A stretch of 64,000 bases of DNA from Chryseobacterium sp. VAUSW3 (GCF_002205795.1 NZ_NIUY01000001.1:372001-436000), one strand, 5' to 3'. Counted from the stretch's first letter, positions 10,601 to 18,277 are shown. Notes: generated from the sequence alone by a model not told the origin. Numbers and translations: made by a program.

Positions 10601-12160
10601 TCTGGTAGTTCCGCTTGTATAAACCTGTTCACTGTTCTGAAACTGCCCGTCATTATTCCAGTCTACCCAGGCGACCATTGCACTTTCCCGGGTATTTTTT
10701 ACACTCACATTTATTCCGGCACCCTGTTCCTGAATGGCACGGTCGGTCAAACCGGTAAAATCCTGATAGCCCCGTGGATTGCCATTTGTGAAGGTACTGG
10801 TATTATCAGTATCCCTTAAGGTTCCCTGAAACTTTACATTGGTGATATAATAACTGTTTGCCGTCGCCGAAGTTGGAGTACAGTAAGTAAGAGAAGAAAT
10901 GGTAAATGGGACAGCCGCCGTATAACGGATAGCCCCACTATTAGAACAAATTATTGCCCTCCGGTAATACATAACTGATCCAGGTGGAAGATTCTCTGCA
11001 TTAAGACTGGCCGTTTCACCCGTCTGTCCCGGAATATCTGTCCATCCCGTGCTGTTGGCAGTGGCCACGGTATTCATCTGCCACTGATAAGTGATTCCAA
11101 GACCTGCGGAAGCGCCTGTTACCGTAGCGGAAAAAGAACTTCCTGCCGCACCGGAATCTGGATTCAATACCGCAGTTCCTGCGGTGGGATTTCCCGAACA
11201 TTGGGGGAGGGTATAGGTGATAATCACCAAACCATTTCCGCCTGCACTGTTAGATGCTCCACCCCAGCCTACGCCGGCTATATAGCCATCCTCGGTCATG
11301 TTTGGCGCCTGAGGGGCAGTACCATTTATGGTAAAATTTCCTGCGATGTTAGCTACCATTACTGACCCGGCACCGCGGACAATGTTAGAACCGCCACCGC
11401 CACCGGAAGATTTCCAGTAAGTGCCAAAAATCCACGGGTCATTACTACCATAACCGCCACCGCCGCCGAAATAACCGCCACCGCCGCCGCCGCCGCCCGC
11501 ATCGTATTCCGAACTGAACCAGCCTCCTGTTTCGCGGGAGCCGGCACCGCCCTGCAGCTGCGTTCCAGCTGTTGCATTATTGGAATTGCCATTATTGGAG
11601 CCGGCAGCTCCTCCGGCAGCTGCAGTCCCTTTCTTACCTCCTGTACGGGTAGCGGTAATATCACCTGCGTTGGGATCGGTGGTTACTCCCGGAACTCCCG
11701 GCCCTCCATAAGCTGCGGTGCTGTAATATCCGCCGCCGCCGCCGCCGCCAGCCAATACTCTTACATTGTTAGCAGCAAGAGTTGTAGATACAAAAACAGC
11801 ACTGTATCCGCCTCCGGAACCAGCCAGTTGGCCTGCATTACCGCCTCCCGCATATCCTCCGTTATGCAGTCCTGTACTATAAGTACCAGCTCCTCCTACG
11901 ACGATATTCAGATTACTTCCGCCGGTGACGTTAAGTGTTGCTTTTACAAAACCACCAGATCCTCCTGAACCGGCGGAACCTCCACCTCCGGCACCCCATG
12001 CTTTGATTTCCACCGAGGTGACGCCCGCAGGCACCGTAAAGTTTTGGGTATTTCCCGTATATGTAAAGACTTGAGTCACCTGCGCCTCTAGAGTTGCCGC
12101 CAGGAAAAACAAACAGGTGATAAATCCGTGATAAATCAATCGGGTAAATTTTTTTTCCAT
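7601..12160 (-). CDS. Giant T9SS-secreted surface protein with glycine-rich N-domain and GEVED domain
   Basis: The 1519-residue product has a signal peptide (cleavage near LEAQ-V) and a strongly glycine-rich domain (about 28-315, with many GGGGG runs) that opens FTVPAGVTSVEIKAWGAGG. A GEVED-type domain (about 430-570, VAWVDWNNDGQF and SGETEDYLF) and a beta-sandwich region with ENFESGLG follow. The C-terminal ~500 residues closely resemble those of the gene at 642-6755 (STNLFVNA, GKGFAVRE, GYSYAI, ANGQSIYLKDK). The extreme C-terminus is a T9SS type A sorting domain ending AKIRK. Export by T9SS and surface display are well supported by family; ligand and role are unknown. Confidence 0.9.
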   Translation of the reverse strand: MEKKFTRLIYHGFITCLFFLAATLEAQVTQVFTYTGNTQNFTVPAGVTSVEIKAWGAGGGGSAGSGGSGGFVKATLNVTGGSNLNIVVGGAGTYSTGLHNGGYAGGGNAGQLAGSGGGYSAVFVSTTLAANNVRVLAGGGGGGGYYSTAAYGGPGVPGVTTDPNAGDITATRTGGKKGTAAAGGAAGSNNGNSNNATAGTQLQGGAGSRETGGWFSSEYDAGGGGGGGGYFGGGGGYGSNDPWIFGTYWKSSGGGGGSNIVRGAGSVMVANIAGNFTINGTAPQAPNMTEDGYIAGVGWGGASNSAGGNGLVIITYTLPQCSGNPTAGTAVLNPDSGAAGSSFSATVTGASAGLGITYQWQMNTVATANSTGWTDIPGQTGETASLNAENLPPGSVMYYRRAIICSNSGAIRYTAAVPFTISSLTYCTPTSATANSYYITNVKFQGTLRDTDNTSTFTNGNPRGYQDFTGLTDRAIQEQGAGINVSVKNTRESAMVAWVDWNNDGQFQNSEQVYTSGTTRVGFTVFGFTVPQAQTPGYYRLRIRISDNSGFNSCQNIASGETEDYLFQVIPSCGAAITGVTANQICGSGRVTFNFTAANATRINIYDSETETVPLAVVNYASTQSWQTPVINETHTYYASAQTAVNGCESKKRIKITARVNALPEITFNNTLAEFCGDNTGGQSLGISAGGDKETVEVINENFESGLGVFTNVAAGETISRAYWQRRSSVYVPGADYTVIKPALASGLNGDGFALAITDVGGGSNRLNRLTQTGSFDTRNFLNLRLEFNMYTFFEGIRPDLEYFSVEVSQNNGVSWTEIKKYTTNVGIPNKWVEESLDLSAYKNAANFKLRFVISSFGASNQWSGDIAGVDAVRLYGERPLSTSFDWSVTNGDAIIYNSDCVTPYNGATDQICVRPNADQLRNRSEWTVKATATLGNGCTADGTVTVKNNNKTWDFPGRTQWTTANSWKPYGVPSEDKCVVIRTPVILGASTAGLAKNIRIETTAGATGKLTVNGSLTVTDAIVNTGAATDFIVKSDANLKQINENPNLNTGPISVRRLFTWSGSTDATRREYNFLSSPVYNQNMKEIYGGVASHVPYVTKLNESTNLFVNATAADYTKQGKGFAVREPKTSFTGVPTQGIAANEAEYKGVPNNGTISINLDWTSAGRGYNVVGNPYPSNIDIVKLYANSVTNFFTPEIDANFRFWDNTVNATYVQMGGAYQGYSYAIFNAISETSTAAPGLDPNPGGGNTTLKAPGKIIKVNQAFMIRALQGGASIKFNNTMRETTQTGSVFYGKESQHDRYRLQLSTAAHFVVQNAVTYFPQGSNAFGPEDARIPNSAASDALFTYAGDAKVVINGRSMFDSSDVIPLGTRHFTAGTYRIQAVDLEGVFANGQSIYLKDKALNIFTDLTQGDYTFTSESGEFTNRFEIVYRPGVVLATDTKDLAKVEVYRDAADFVIRSSDKAISYLELYDASGRLIFTLKGSGKELRFAADRLADGMYVLKTTLKDGEVMTAKIRK

Positions 12161-12215
12161 AAGTGTAAATTTATGTGGTATTGATGTTTTTAAAAGAAAG
12201 CAAAACTTTAATTCG

Positions 12216-12223
12216 CAAAGTTA
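12216..12223 (-). promoter_or_regulatory. TAnnTTTG -7 box, second adhesin gene
   Basis: The minus strand reads TAACTTTG about 56 bases upstream of the start at 12160. The -33 element is not clear. Confidence 0.4.
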
Positions 12224-12632
12224 AAAATTAATATCTTATTTCTCATAAAACATGTTAAAAACAAAGTTTTTTTGGCTAAAATATCTATCTTATCTACTTA
12301 GTACAAGAATTCATAACATCCTGTCTGAAACCGAGAATATCATCAATAATTAAATCCTTCCATCAAATTTTCCGACGTAATTTTTCCGAAATAATCAGTT
12401 ACATCAATAGCTAAATTGTTTTTTTTATACTGTGCACTTTTCTGTCGCCATTAAAACTTCTGTCATCCCAACGCCCGGAGGGATCTTGCAGATTGTTTAT
12501 TCTTATAAGGTAGGTTCAGGATAAACATCAGGATTATGACCGCTTGGAGAGGAGCTGCAACGCTGTGTCTTGTAGAGGAAGCATGAACATGAAGATGCCT
12601 TAGTTTCCCAACCATCACCCAACATTTTTCCC

Positions 12633-12640
12633 TATTTTTG
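12633..12640 (+). promoter_or_regulatory. TAnnTTTG -7 box, lplA
   Basis: TATTTTTG lies 15 bases before the lplA ATG at 12655, which would give a very short leader. The -33 element is weak. Confidence 0.45.
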
Positions 12641-12654
12641 CAAAAACATTCCCT

Positions 12655-13638
12655 ATGCTCATTATCGACTCGCCTTCTAACAACGCGTATTTTAATATCG
12701 CTTCCGAAGAGTATCTGCTCGGTCGTTTTCCGACAGAGGATATTTTCCTGCTGTATGTGAATGCGCCCTCGATCATTGTAGGGAAATTTCAGAATACCCT
12801 GGCTGAAATCAATCTGGATTATGTACGGGAAAAGGAAATTAAGGTGGTCAGAAGAATGTCGGGAGGCGGCGCGGTGTACCACGACCTGGGGAACCTTAAC
12901 TTTTCCTTTCATACCCTGTTAGCAGATCACGATTTTGGTGATTTCTCGCAGTTTACCCAACCCGTCCTCCGGTTGCTGAACCGCCTCGGCGTGCCTGCCG
13001 CACTGCAGGGCCGCAACGACCTGCTGGTTGATGGAAAAAAGTTCAGTGGCAATGCGAAGCTTGCGAAAAACGGGAAAATGATTCAGCACGGCACCATCTT
13101 GCTGAACTCAGAAATGGAGGTTTTGGGAGATGCCCTGAAAGCCAATCCCCTTAAATTTATCGACAAAGCAACGAAATCCAACCGGTCACGGGTGACCAAC
13201 CTCATCCATTATCTTCCGGAAGGCACGACCACGGAGCAACTCAAAAATCTGCTGACGGACGAAATTATCAGCAACAATCCGGGTGCGGAACGCTATGAAC
13301 TCACAGCAGAAGATAAGGCGGGCATTGAACAGCTCATGAAGGAAAAGTATGAAACATGGGATTGGAATTTCGGCTTCTCCCCGAACTACAGTTTCCAGAA
13401 AGCGATCAAGGTGCCGGCCGGCTTCATTGAAGTGCACCTCGATGTCGTGAAAGGCACCATCGAAAAAGCCAAGATCTTCGGCGACTTCTTCGCCCCGAAA
13501 CCCATCGAGGAACTCGAAGCCCGGTTGGTGGCGCTTAAACATGAAGAAGAGGAACTGCGTAGCGTGCTCGAAAACATTGATCTAACTGACTACTTTGGAA
13601 AAGTAACGGTTGACGAAGTGCTTACCGTTTTTAAATAG
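12655..13638 (+). CDS. lplA: Lipoate-protein ligase A
   Basis: This enzyme would activate lipoate with ATP and transfer it to a lysine of the E2 subunits of 2-oxoacid dehydrogenases and of GcvH, in the cytoplasm. The 327-residue protein carries the LplA signature RRMSGGGAVYHD (about 66-77), GRNDL (about 119-123) and KKFSGNA (about 128-134, containing the adenylate-contacting lysine of the family). A C-terminal accessory domain is present (about 240-327). Length is normal for LplA. It is a single plus-strand gene; a divergent adhesin gene lies upstream and a repeat array starts nine bases after its stop. Confidence 0.93.
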   Translation: MLIIDSPSNNAYFNIASEEYLLGRFPTEDIFLLYVNAPSIIVGKFQNTLAEINLDYVREKEIKVVRRMSGGGAVYHDLGNLNFSFHTLLADHDFGDFSQFTQPVLRLLNRLGVPAALQGRNDLLVDGKKFSGNAKLAKNGKMIQHGTILLNSEMEVLGDALKANPLKFIDKATKSNRSRVTNLIHYLPEGTTTEQLKNLLTDEIISNNPGAERYELTAEDKAGIEQLMKEKYETWDWNFGFSPNYSFQKAIKVPAGFIEVHLDVVKGTIEKAKIFGDFFAPKPIEELEARLVALKHEEEELRSVLENIDLTDYFGKVTVDEVLTVFK

Positions 13639-13647
13639 TGCTTACTG

Positions 13648-14300
13648 AAAATTTCCAGCAGTCTTTTACCCCTACCCCTAAAGGGAGTCTGCTGGAAATT
13701 TTACAAACGGAATAGAGGAAATTAAATTCACACCCTTTTTTATGCTGGGCCTGTCGAAGTAAGACCTGTGGAATGAATTTGATTTCCGGCAGCTAAATTG
13801 TTGTCACCTAAATCCTACTTATAATTGCAAAATTTTCCAGCAGCCTTTTAACCCCTTACCCCTAACGGGAGTCTGCTGGAAATTTTACAAATGGAATAGA
13901 GGAAATCAATTCACACCCTTTTTTATGCTGGGCCTGTCGAAGTAAGACCTGTGGAATGAATTTGATTTCCGGCAGCTAAATTGTTGTCACCTAAATCCGC
14001 CTGATAATTGCAAAAATTTCCATCAGTCTTTTACCCCTGCCCCTAAAGTGAAACTGATGGAAATTTTACAGACGGAATTGAGGAAATCAAATTCACACCC
14101 TTTAGGGTCGGGGAAATGAATTTGATTTCTGACAGCGTTAACCCTTCTCCTAAAGTCAGACAAAGAAATAACAGAAAAATTTCCAGCAGTCTATTACCCC
14201 TGCCCCTAAAGGGAGACTGACGGAAATTTTACAAACGGAATAGAGGAAATCAAATTCAGACCCTTTAGGGCCGGGGAAATGAATTTGATTTCAGCCGCTA
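13648..14300. repeat. Array of four ~180-bp units, each with two inverted repeats
   Basis: Units start near 13648, 13829, 14012 and 14175. Each opens with a long hairpin: AAAATTTCCAGCAG ... CTGCTGGAAATTTT around a loop rich in CCCCTAAAGGG. A second inverted pair follows (GGAAATnAAATTCA ... TGAATTTGATTTCC). Unit 3 reads CCATCAGT with a matching ACTGATGG, a paired change relative to units 1 and 2. Units 3 and 4 are shorter in the second arm. The array fills the space between lplA and the HU-like gene at 14206-14445 and enters that gene. Confidence 0.85.
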
Positions 14301-14445
14301 TAGGGTTGATTCTGGTCCTTTTGGTCAGAACTTCTGAAAATTCCTCCGCAGAGACTTCACGGTTTTTGACAAGGGTAGCAGTATAGCTGGTTTTCAACCC
14401 TCCAATGTGGGGCACCTGCTTTCGGGTTACTTTAAATTTTGCCAT
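14206..14445 (-). CDS. HU-like DNA-binding protein, C-terminally truncated by a repeat
   Basis: The 79-codon frame begins MAKFKVTRKQVPHIGG and continues through YTATLVKN, a SAEEFSEVLTKRT helix and RINP. That looks like the N-terminal part of the Bacteroidota HU-related (histone-like) family, whose members usually run to 120 residues or more. From about residue 50 onward (EIKFISPALKG to the stop) the codons are the fourth repeat unit read in frame, so the beta-arm and the rest of the HU fold are missing. It is probably a degraded gene. The family call is from pattern memory and is moderate. Confidence 0.5.
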   Translation of the reverse strand: MAKFKVTRKQVPHIGGLKTSYTATLVKNREVSAEEFSEVLTKRTRINPIAAEIKFISPALKGLNLISSIPFVKFPSVSL

Positions 14446-14457
14446 TATTAAAGGTTT

Positions 14458-14532
14458 TTGAGGTTGAGGATAGGGATGGGGATGAAGTTAATGTGAAGGT
14501 GAATGTTGATGCGGAGGCGGAGGTTGAGCTGA
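14458..14532. repeat. GGTTGAGG/GGATGGGGATG low-complexity tract
   Basis: A G- and A-rich tract (TTGAGGTTGAGGATAGGG, GCGGAGGCGGAGGTTGAG) fills the short gap between the truncated HU-like gene and the XRE gene. The same words recur at 37770, 47571, 47960, 49480 and 52520. Confidence 0.6.
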
Positions 14533-14536
14533 CCTA

Positions 14537-15334
14537 CTACTCCCGCCACATGCTTTCGACGTCGAAGTATTCTTCAACAAGCTTGAGTTCGCCGACATGA
14601 TGAAGCAGATAATAAAAGGCATTGAGGTATTTTTCCTGGCTGTATTTCATGATTTTCTGATGTTCACTCTCTTTCCTGCCTATATCGATCTGCTTTTGAG
14701 TGAGAAACTCCGGCAGATCTGAAAAATAAGATCCATAATAATCCAGAAAGAACGATGAATCCCTGAAAATAATCTGAAGATTGCGGTCCAGATCTTTCAT
14801 TTTTTCCTCCATCTCCTTTTTCTCATCCTCTGAAGCCGTCGCGCCATCGAATTTCTTCATTTCATTAAGGGTGTTCCAGTGTCTTTTAAACGGATCGATG
14901 ATGTCCCGCTCCAATTTTTCAGTGATCCTTTGCAGACTGCGGTAAATGCGGTACACCTCATCAAGCTTCTCCCCTTTTTCGATACGCTGCTGCACTTTGA
15001 TAAACTGTTCGATCATCCGGTCTTCCATGATCTCATTATAATGAATTCCGTAATGAGTCTTATAAAAATTCAGAATGACACTCACATCGTGCTGGGTCTT
15101 CTGACTCACGAGATGCTTTTTCGTCCTGCCACCACCATCAGACGGAGCAAAAAAAACACTTACATCCACGTCAAATTCTTCAGCAAGGATTTTCAGCACG
15201 TCGAAAGAAGGCTTGGTATTTCCGGCTTCCAGCTGAGTCAGAGCACTGCGGCTGATGCCGAGTTTTTCGGCAAATTCTACCTGAGTTAAATTTTTCTCAC
15301 TTCTAATTTTCTTAATGATATCCTGAGCCTCCAT
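14537..15334 (-). CDS. XRE-family helix-turn-helix regulator
   Basis: The 265-residue protein has an N-terminal Cro/C1-type HTH at about 6-60 (RSEKNLTQVEFAEKLGIS, SALTQLEAGNTKPS). The rest is a long, charged, mostly helical region without a recognised effector domain (for example KKEMEEKMKDLDRN). It is presumably a DNA-binding regulator. It is transcribed divergently from the HU gene at 15578, and two direct TTTAAAACA repeats lie just upstream of its start, which suits autoregulation or control of the HU gene (inference). No prophage or toxin genes are next to it. Confidence 0.8.
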   Translation of the reverse strand: MEAQDIIKKIRSEKNLTQVEFAEKLGISRSALTQLEAGNTKPSFDVLKILAEEFDVDVSVFFAPSDGGGRTKKHLVSQKTQHDVSVILNFYKTHYGIHYNEIMEDRMIEQFIKVQQRIEKGEKLDEVYRIYRSLQRITEKLERDIIDPFKRHWNTLNEMKKFDGATASEDEKKEMEEKMKDLDRNLQIIFRDSSFFLDYYGSYFSDLPEFLTQKQIDIGRKESEHQKIMKYSQEKYLNAFYYLLHHVGELKLVEEYFDVESMWRE

Positions 15335-15349
15335 TGTAAATTGTATTTT

Positions 15350-15393
15350 TTTTAAAACAAATGTTTTTTATTTAAAACATTTTATTATATTTG
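15350..15393. promoter_or_regulatory. Candidate operator/promoter between XRE and HU genes
   Basis: Two TTTAAAACA direct repeats (15351-15359 and 15371-15379) are 20 bases apart, about two helical turns, directly upstream of the XRE start. A plus-strand TATATTTG -7 box at 15386-15393 would drive the HU transcript with a leader of about 180 bases. Operator function is inferred from position. Confidence 0.4.
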
Positions 15394-15464
15394 TATCGAT
15401 GTAAAGATACATATTTATCTTTTCTGTACAAATTATTTAACATTAATTATTAAAAATATGACCT

Positions 15465-15545
15465 AAAAGAGCCGAACCGACCACCATTCCAGGTTCACCC
15501 TACAGCACAACGCGCCACGGCCGAATGGTAAAGCCCGGGCATCCA
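15465..15545 (+). promoter_or_regulatory. GC-rich structured leader of the HU gene
   Basis: This GC-rich stretch stands out in an AT-rich gap. It has a seven-base pairing ACCATTC (15483-15489) with GAATGGT (15523-15529) and a GCCCGGGC palindrome (15533-15540), followed by an AT-rich stretch before the HU start. It resembles no riboswitch that was recognised. A role in HU expression is a guess. Confidence 0.3.
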
Positions 15546-15577
15546 ATCTTTTAATTTTAATTTTAAAACTGATCGTT

Positions 15578-15964
15578 ATGATTACATTTAAAGCCGTCGA
15601 AAGACGCAATCCACAGCTGCCGGATGATCCGAAGAAGTTTTATCCACTGGTGAAGAGCACCGGAACCATCGATGTAAGAACCATTTCCGAAGAACTTTCG
15701 GATGCCTCTACGCTGAACAGTGTCGACATCCGTGCAGTGCTTTTCGGTCTGGAAAAATCCCTTCTGAAGTATCTGCAGGACGGATATATCGTGAAATTCG
15801 GAGATCTGGGAACCTTCCGCCCTTCAGTGAGCGGAACAGGAGCCGATACCGCTGATGAACTCACCGCCTCGAGCGTGACCAAGAAGCGCATCCTCTTCAC
15901 GCCTTCTCCCCTGTTGAAACGTACGGTGGCCACCGCCCCGGTAAAAAAAGTTCAGGACGTGTAG
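15578..15964 (+). CDS. HU-family DNA-binding protein (histone-like)
   Basis: The 128-residue protein fits the Bacteroidota HU-related family. It opens MITFKAVERRNP, has a helix pair around TISEELSDASTLNSVDIRAVL and the typical IVKFGDLGTFRPSVSG strand (about 69-86), and ends in a basic tail (TKKRILFTPSPLLKR). It should bind DNA as a dimer and act as an architectural nucleoid protein. It has a long leader and its own terminator, so it is monocistronic. An XRE gene lies divergently upstream and a truncated relative lies at 14206-14445. Confidence 0.85.
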   Translation: MITFKAVERRNPQLPDDPKKFYPLVKSTGTIDVRTISEELSDASTLNSVDIRAVLFGLEKSLLKYLQDGYIVKFGDLGTFRPSVSGTGADTADELTASSVTKKRILFTPSPLLKRTVATAPVKKVQDV

Positions 15965-15994
15965 CCCCACGACCTGAACAGATGGTTTTCAATA

Positions 15995-16024
15995 AGTCCC
16001 GGTTTTGCAGCCGGGGCTTTTTTG
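15995..16024 (+). terminator. Rho-independent terminator of the HU gene
   Basis: A CCCGG/CCGGG stem (15998-16015) around TTTTGCAG is followed by six T, about 30 bases after the HU stop. Confidence 0.85.
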
Positions 16025-16057
16025 TGCCGTAAAGTTACCGATTTTTACCTGAATTCT

Positions 16058-16160
16058 GTACTTACGAAATTTTTTTTCGTACCTACGAAAGTTTTTTACC
16101 GTACTTACAAAATATTTTTTCCTCAGTACGCGCAAAGTTTTTTGTTCTTACGGATGTTTT
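16058..16160. repeat. Iteron-like GTAC(T/C)TACGAAA + T-run repeats
   Basis: Degenerate copies of GTACTTACGAAA followed by a run of six to eight T start near 16058, 16079, 16101 and 16126, with a weak fifth near 16145. The spacing of 21-25 bases is about two helical turns. They lie just past the HU terminator. Function is unknown. Confidence 0.5.
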
Positions 16161-16304
16161 TAACCGTAAAAAAGGCCAATTTTATGATGTAAAAAGATTT
16201 TTTTTAGGTGCGAATACGTAACTTCTTTGCCCAAAATCACATTTTTCCGGAGGCAAAAACTGAAATTTCCTGCCAGTTTTTACGTCAGTTTTGGCGGAAA
16301 ATTA

Positions 16305-16556
16305 ACCACCCCGTTCGTGTGCAGGCACACGGACACCCCTCCAGGGGAGGGGAATATACCGGTGTATAATGAGGCTGATAAATAATTTGTAACTGTCGGC
16401 TCTTACCGGAATCCCCCCTATCAACACCAGAAGGGAATAAAATTACAGTGTGGTAAAATGCCAGGTACTGACTTTAAAATCTACCTTACATAAGCAAAAC
16501 CGCGTATTCCCCTCCCTTCGAGGGGTGTCAGCCGCGGCAGCGGATGACGGGGTGGT
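16305..16556. mobile_element. Palindrome-ended element, copy A
   Basis: It begins ACCACCCCGT and ends ACGGGGTGGT. Inside these ends are a second inverted pair, CACCCCTCCAGGGGAGGGG against CCCTCCCTTCGAGGGGTG, and an ~150-base AT-richer core. There is no coding capacity. The structure resembles a MITE or a large REP element. Related copies are at 16688, 20356 and 21221. Confidence 0.65.
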
Positions 16557-16687
16557 TAGACCAACATGAACAAATTTCTAAAATTTAGAACCCGGAACCG
16601 GAATGAAATACATAACCCACGGAAAGATTACCGGACTAAATTATTAAAACTGCTTCAAAAAAGAAAAACTGCGTATTCCCGGAAAAA
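16557..16687. repeat. Possible partial element core between copies A and B
   Basis: The end of this spacer (GGAAAGATTACCGGACT ... ACTGCGTATTCCC) resembles the core and right shoulder of copy B, suggesting a nested or truncated third copy. The similarity was judged by eye. Confidence 0.35.
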
Positions 16688-16935
16688 ACCACCCCATCCG
16701 TGTGCAAAGCACACGGACACGCCTCCAGGGGAGGGGAATGCCCTTTATATAATAAATGATAGGATAAGGTTGTAGTGTAGAAACGTACCGCAATCTCTCT
16801 TCCCAACACGAAAAGTCACAAAATTACATTACGGAAAGAACCACGAGCTCACTTATTAAAACCCACGTTAAAAAAAAACTGCGTATTTCCCTCCCTCGGA
16901 GGGGTGTCAGCCGCGGGAGCGGATGACGGGGTGGT
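16688..16935. mobile_element. Palindrome-ended element, copy B
   Basis: It begins ACCACCCCATCC with a CCGTGTGC/GCACACGG hairpin and ends GACGGGGTGGT, with the same organisation as copy A and no gene inside. It ends 38 bases past the stop of the glycosyltransferase at 16974. Confidence 0.65.
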
Positions 16936-16973
16936 CACTTATGCAGCACAAATAATCACCCCTTCTGTTTCTG

Positions 16974-18200
16974 TTAAGAAAGAAACGAAGAGGCCTTATC
17001 GAGAATACTTCGCGAAAGCTTTTTGGTACGGCTTTCGGAACCGCCTGAAAGCAGCCACCGGCGATCGTACTCCTCACGGATTTGGGACCAGAGCAGGGTT
17101 TGGGTAAAGCGGCCTTCAATACTGTTTCGGGCGTTGGACTGCAGTTTGGTGTAAAGCGACTTATCAAGATACATACGCTCCATGGCCTTTTCGAGCGCGG
17201 ACTCATCCTTTACCGGAATGAGCAGACCGTTCACGGCGTCAGCGATGATCTCGTTGCAGCCATTGATGTTGGTCACGATGCACGGCAGGTTCATCGCGGC
17301 GGCCTGAAGCACCACATTGGGGAAGCCTTCGCGGTAGCTCGGGAATGCGAGGGCATCACTTACCGCAAAATAAGGTCTTACATCTTCCTGGAAGCCCGTG
17401 GTAATGATATTTGGATTCTCAGCAATTTCCTCAAGGGTTTCCGGCAGGAGGGGATCCAGTTTTTCCTCATAGTTCCCTACCAGGAGCAGCTTAAAGGGTC
17501 CTTTTTGTTTTTTGGAAAGAGCAGAAAATGCGGACACCAGTTCGTTGATGCCTTTGTCTTTCACGAGTCTTCCAACAAATACAAACGTAAAATCATTTGC
17601 GCTGATACCGAGGGAAGCTTTTATCTTTTTCACTTCTGCTTCCGGATAGTGTTCCGGATCAAAATGATGGAGGTCGATGCCGTTGGAACTTCCGTTGCCG
17701 ATGACTTTCAGCTTTCCTGCACTGCAGAACCCGTAATCCCCGATGATTTTCTCCATGTTGAAGGAATTGGGGTAAACGCCGTTGGCAAAGGAGTAGGTCG
17801 TCCGTTCGGCAATCTTGAGCACCTGTTTTTTCAGTCCTTTGGCCTGCAGGAGCGGAAGTCCGGCTACGGTATGCATGCGCACCGGCACTCCGGCGAAGAA
17901 GGCCGCAGCCATGCCGATAAGTCCGGCTTTCGGGGTATGCGTGTGCACGATTTCAGGGCGGTGGGCTCTGAGGAATTTATAGACCTGCCAGAAGGATTTT
18001 AAGTCTTTGAAGGGGGTGATTTTACGGGTCATCTCAATATGATGGTGCCCGATTCCATACTTCTCCGCAATCTTACTCAGACTGTCGCGGTCTGACGATA
18101 CGGCGGTGACTTCATAATGTTCATTCATGAAGTGGAGCTGGTTCCCGAGCAGCTTGTCCAGCGACACGGGCACCGTTGTTATTCTCACTAATTTTTTCAC
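16974..18200 (-). CDS. Glycosyltransferase family 4 (last gene of the polysaccharide locus)
   Basis: The 408-residue protein has the two-Rossmann GT-B layout. It has HTHTPKAGLIG in the acceptor half, FVGRLVKDKGINEL in the donor half and a PSYREGFPNVVLQAAA donor-binding motif in which the second acidic position is Gln. It should transfer a nucleotide-activated sugar to a lipid-linked glycan at the cytoplasmic membrane; the sugar cannot be told. It most resembles CapM/PglA-type enzymes. It lies at the downstream end of the locus, separated by ~945 bases of repeats from the polymerase-like gene at 19146. Confidence 0.85.
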   Translation of the reverse strand: MKKLVRITTVPVSLDKLLGNQLHFMNEHYEVTAVSSDRDSLSKIAEKYGIGHHHIEMTRKITPFKDLKSFWQVYKFLRAHRPEIVHTHTPKAGLIGMAAAFFAGVPVRMHTVAGLPLLQAKGLKKQVLKIAERTTYSFANGVYPNSFNMEKIIGDYGFCSAGKLKVIGNGSSNGIDLHHFDPEHYPEAEVKKIKASLGISANDFTFVFVGRLVKDKGINELVSAFSALSKKQKGPFKLLLVGNYEEKLDPLLPETLEEIAENPNIITTGFQEDVRPYFAVSDALAFPSYREGFPNVVLQAAAMNLPCIVTNINGCNEIIADAVNGLLIPVKDESALEKAMERMYLDKSLYTKLQSNARNSIEGRFTQTLLWSQIREEYDRRWLLSGGSESRTKKLSRSILDKASSFLS

Positions 18201-18277
18201 AACATCAAAGCTGTTTACAGCATTTTCGGTTCATATAAATCTTACTATCCCCCTAAGATTTTAAGATTTTTTCCCTG

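Larger units (their letters stand above)
12161..12654. other. AT-rich intergenic region, no gene seen
   Basis: The region separates the divergent adhesin and lipoate-ligase genes. It is AT-rich and carries the two promoter boxes listed separately. Minus-strand frames overlapping it run into lplA and look like shadows. Confidence 0.5.

Noticed and set aside
12463-12912. 149-codon minus-strand gene
   Set aside because: It overlaps the well-supported lplA gene on the other strand and has no family features.
15465-15545. tRNA or known riboswitch
   Set aside because: There is no cloverleaf or anticodon arm, and the pairing does not match a known class.
16566-16775. 69-codon plus-strand gene
   Set aside because: It crosses from the spacer into element copy B and encodes HTDTPPGEG-type repeat translation.
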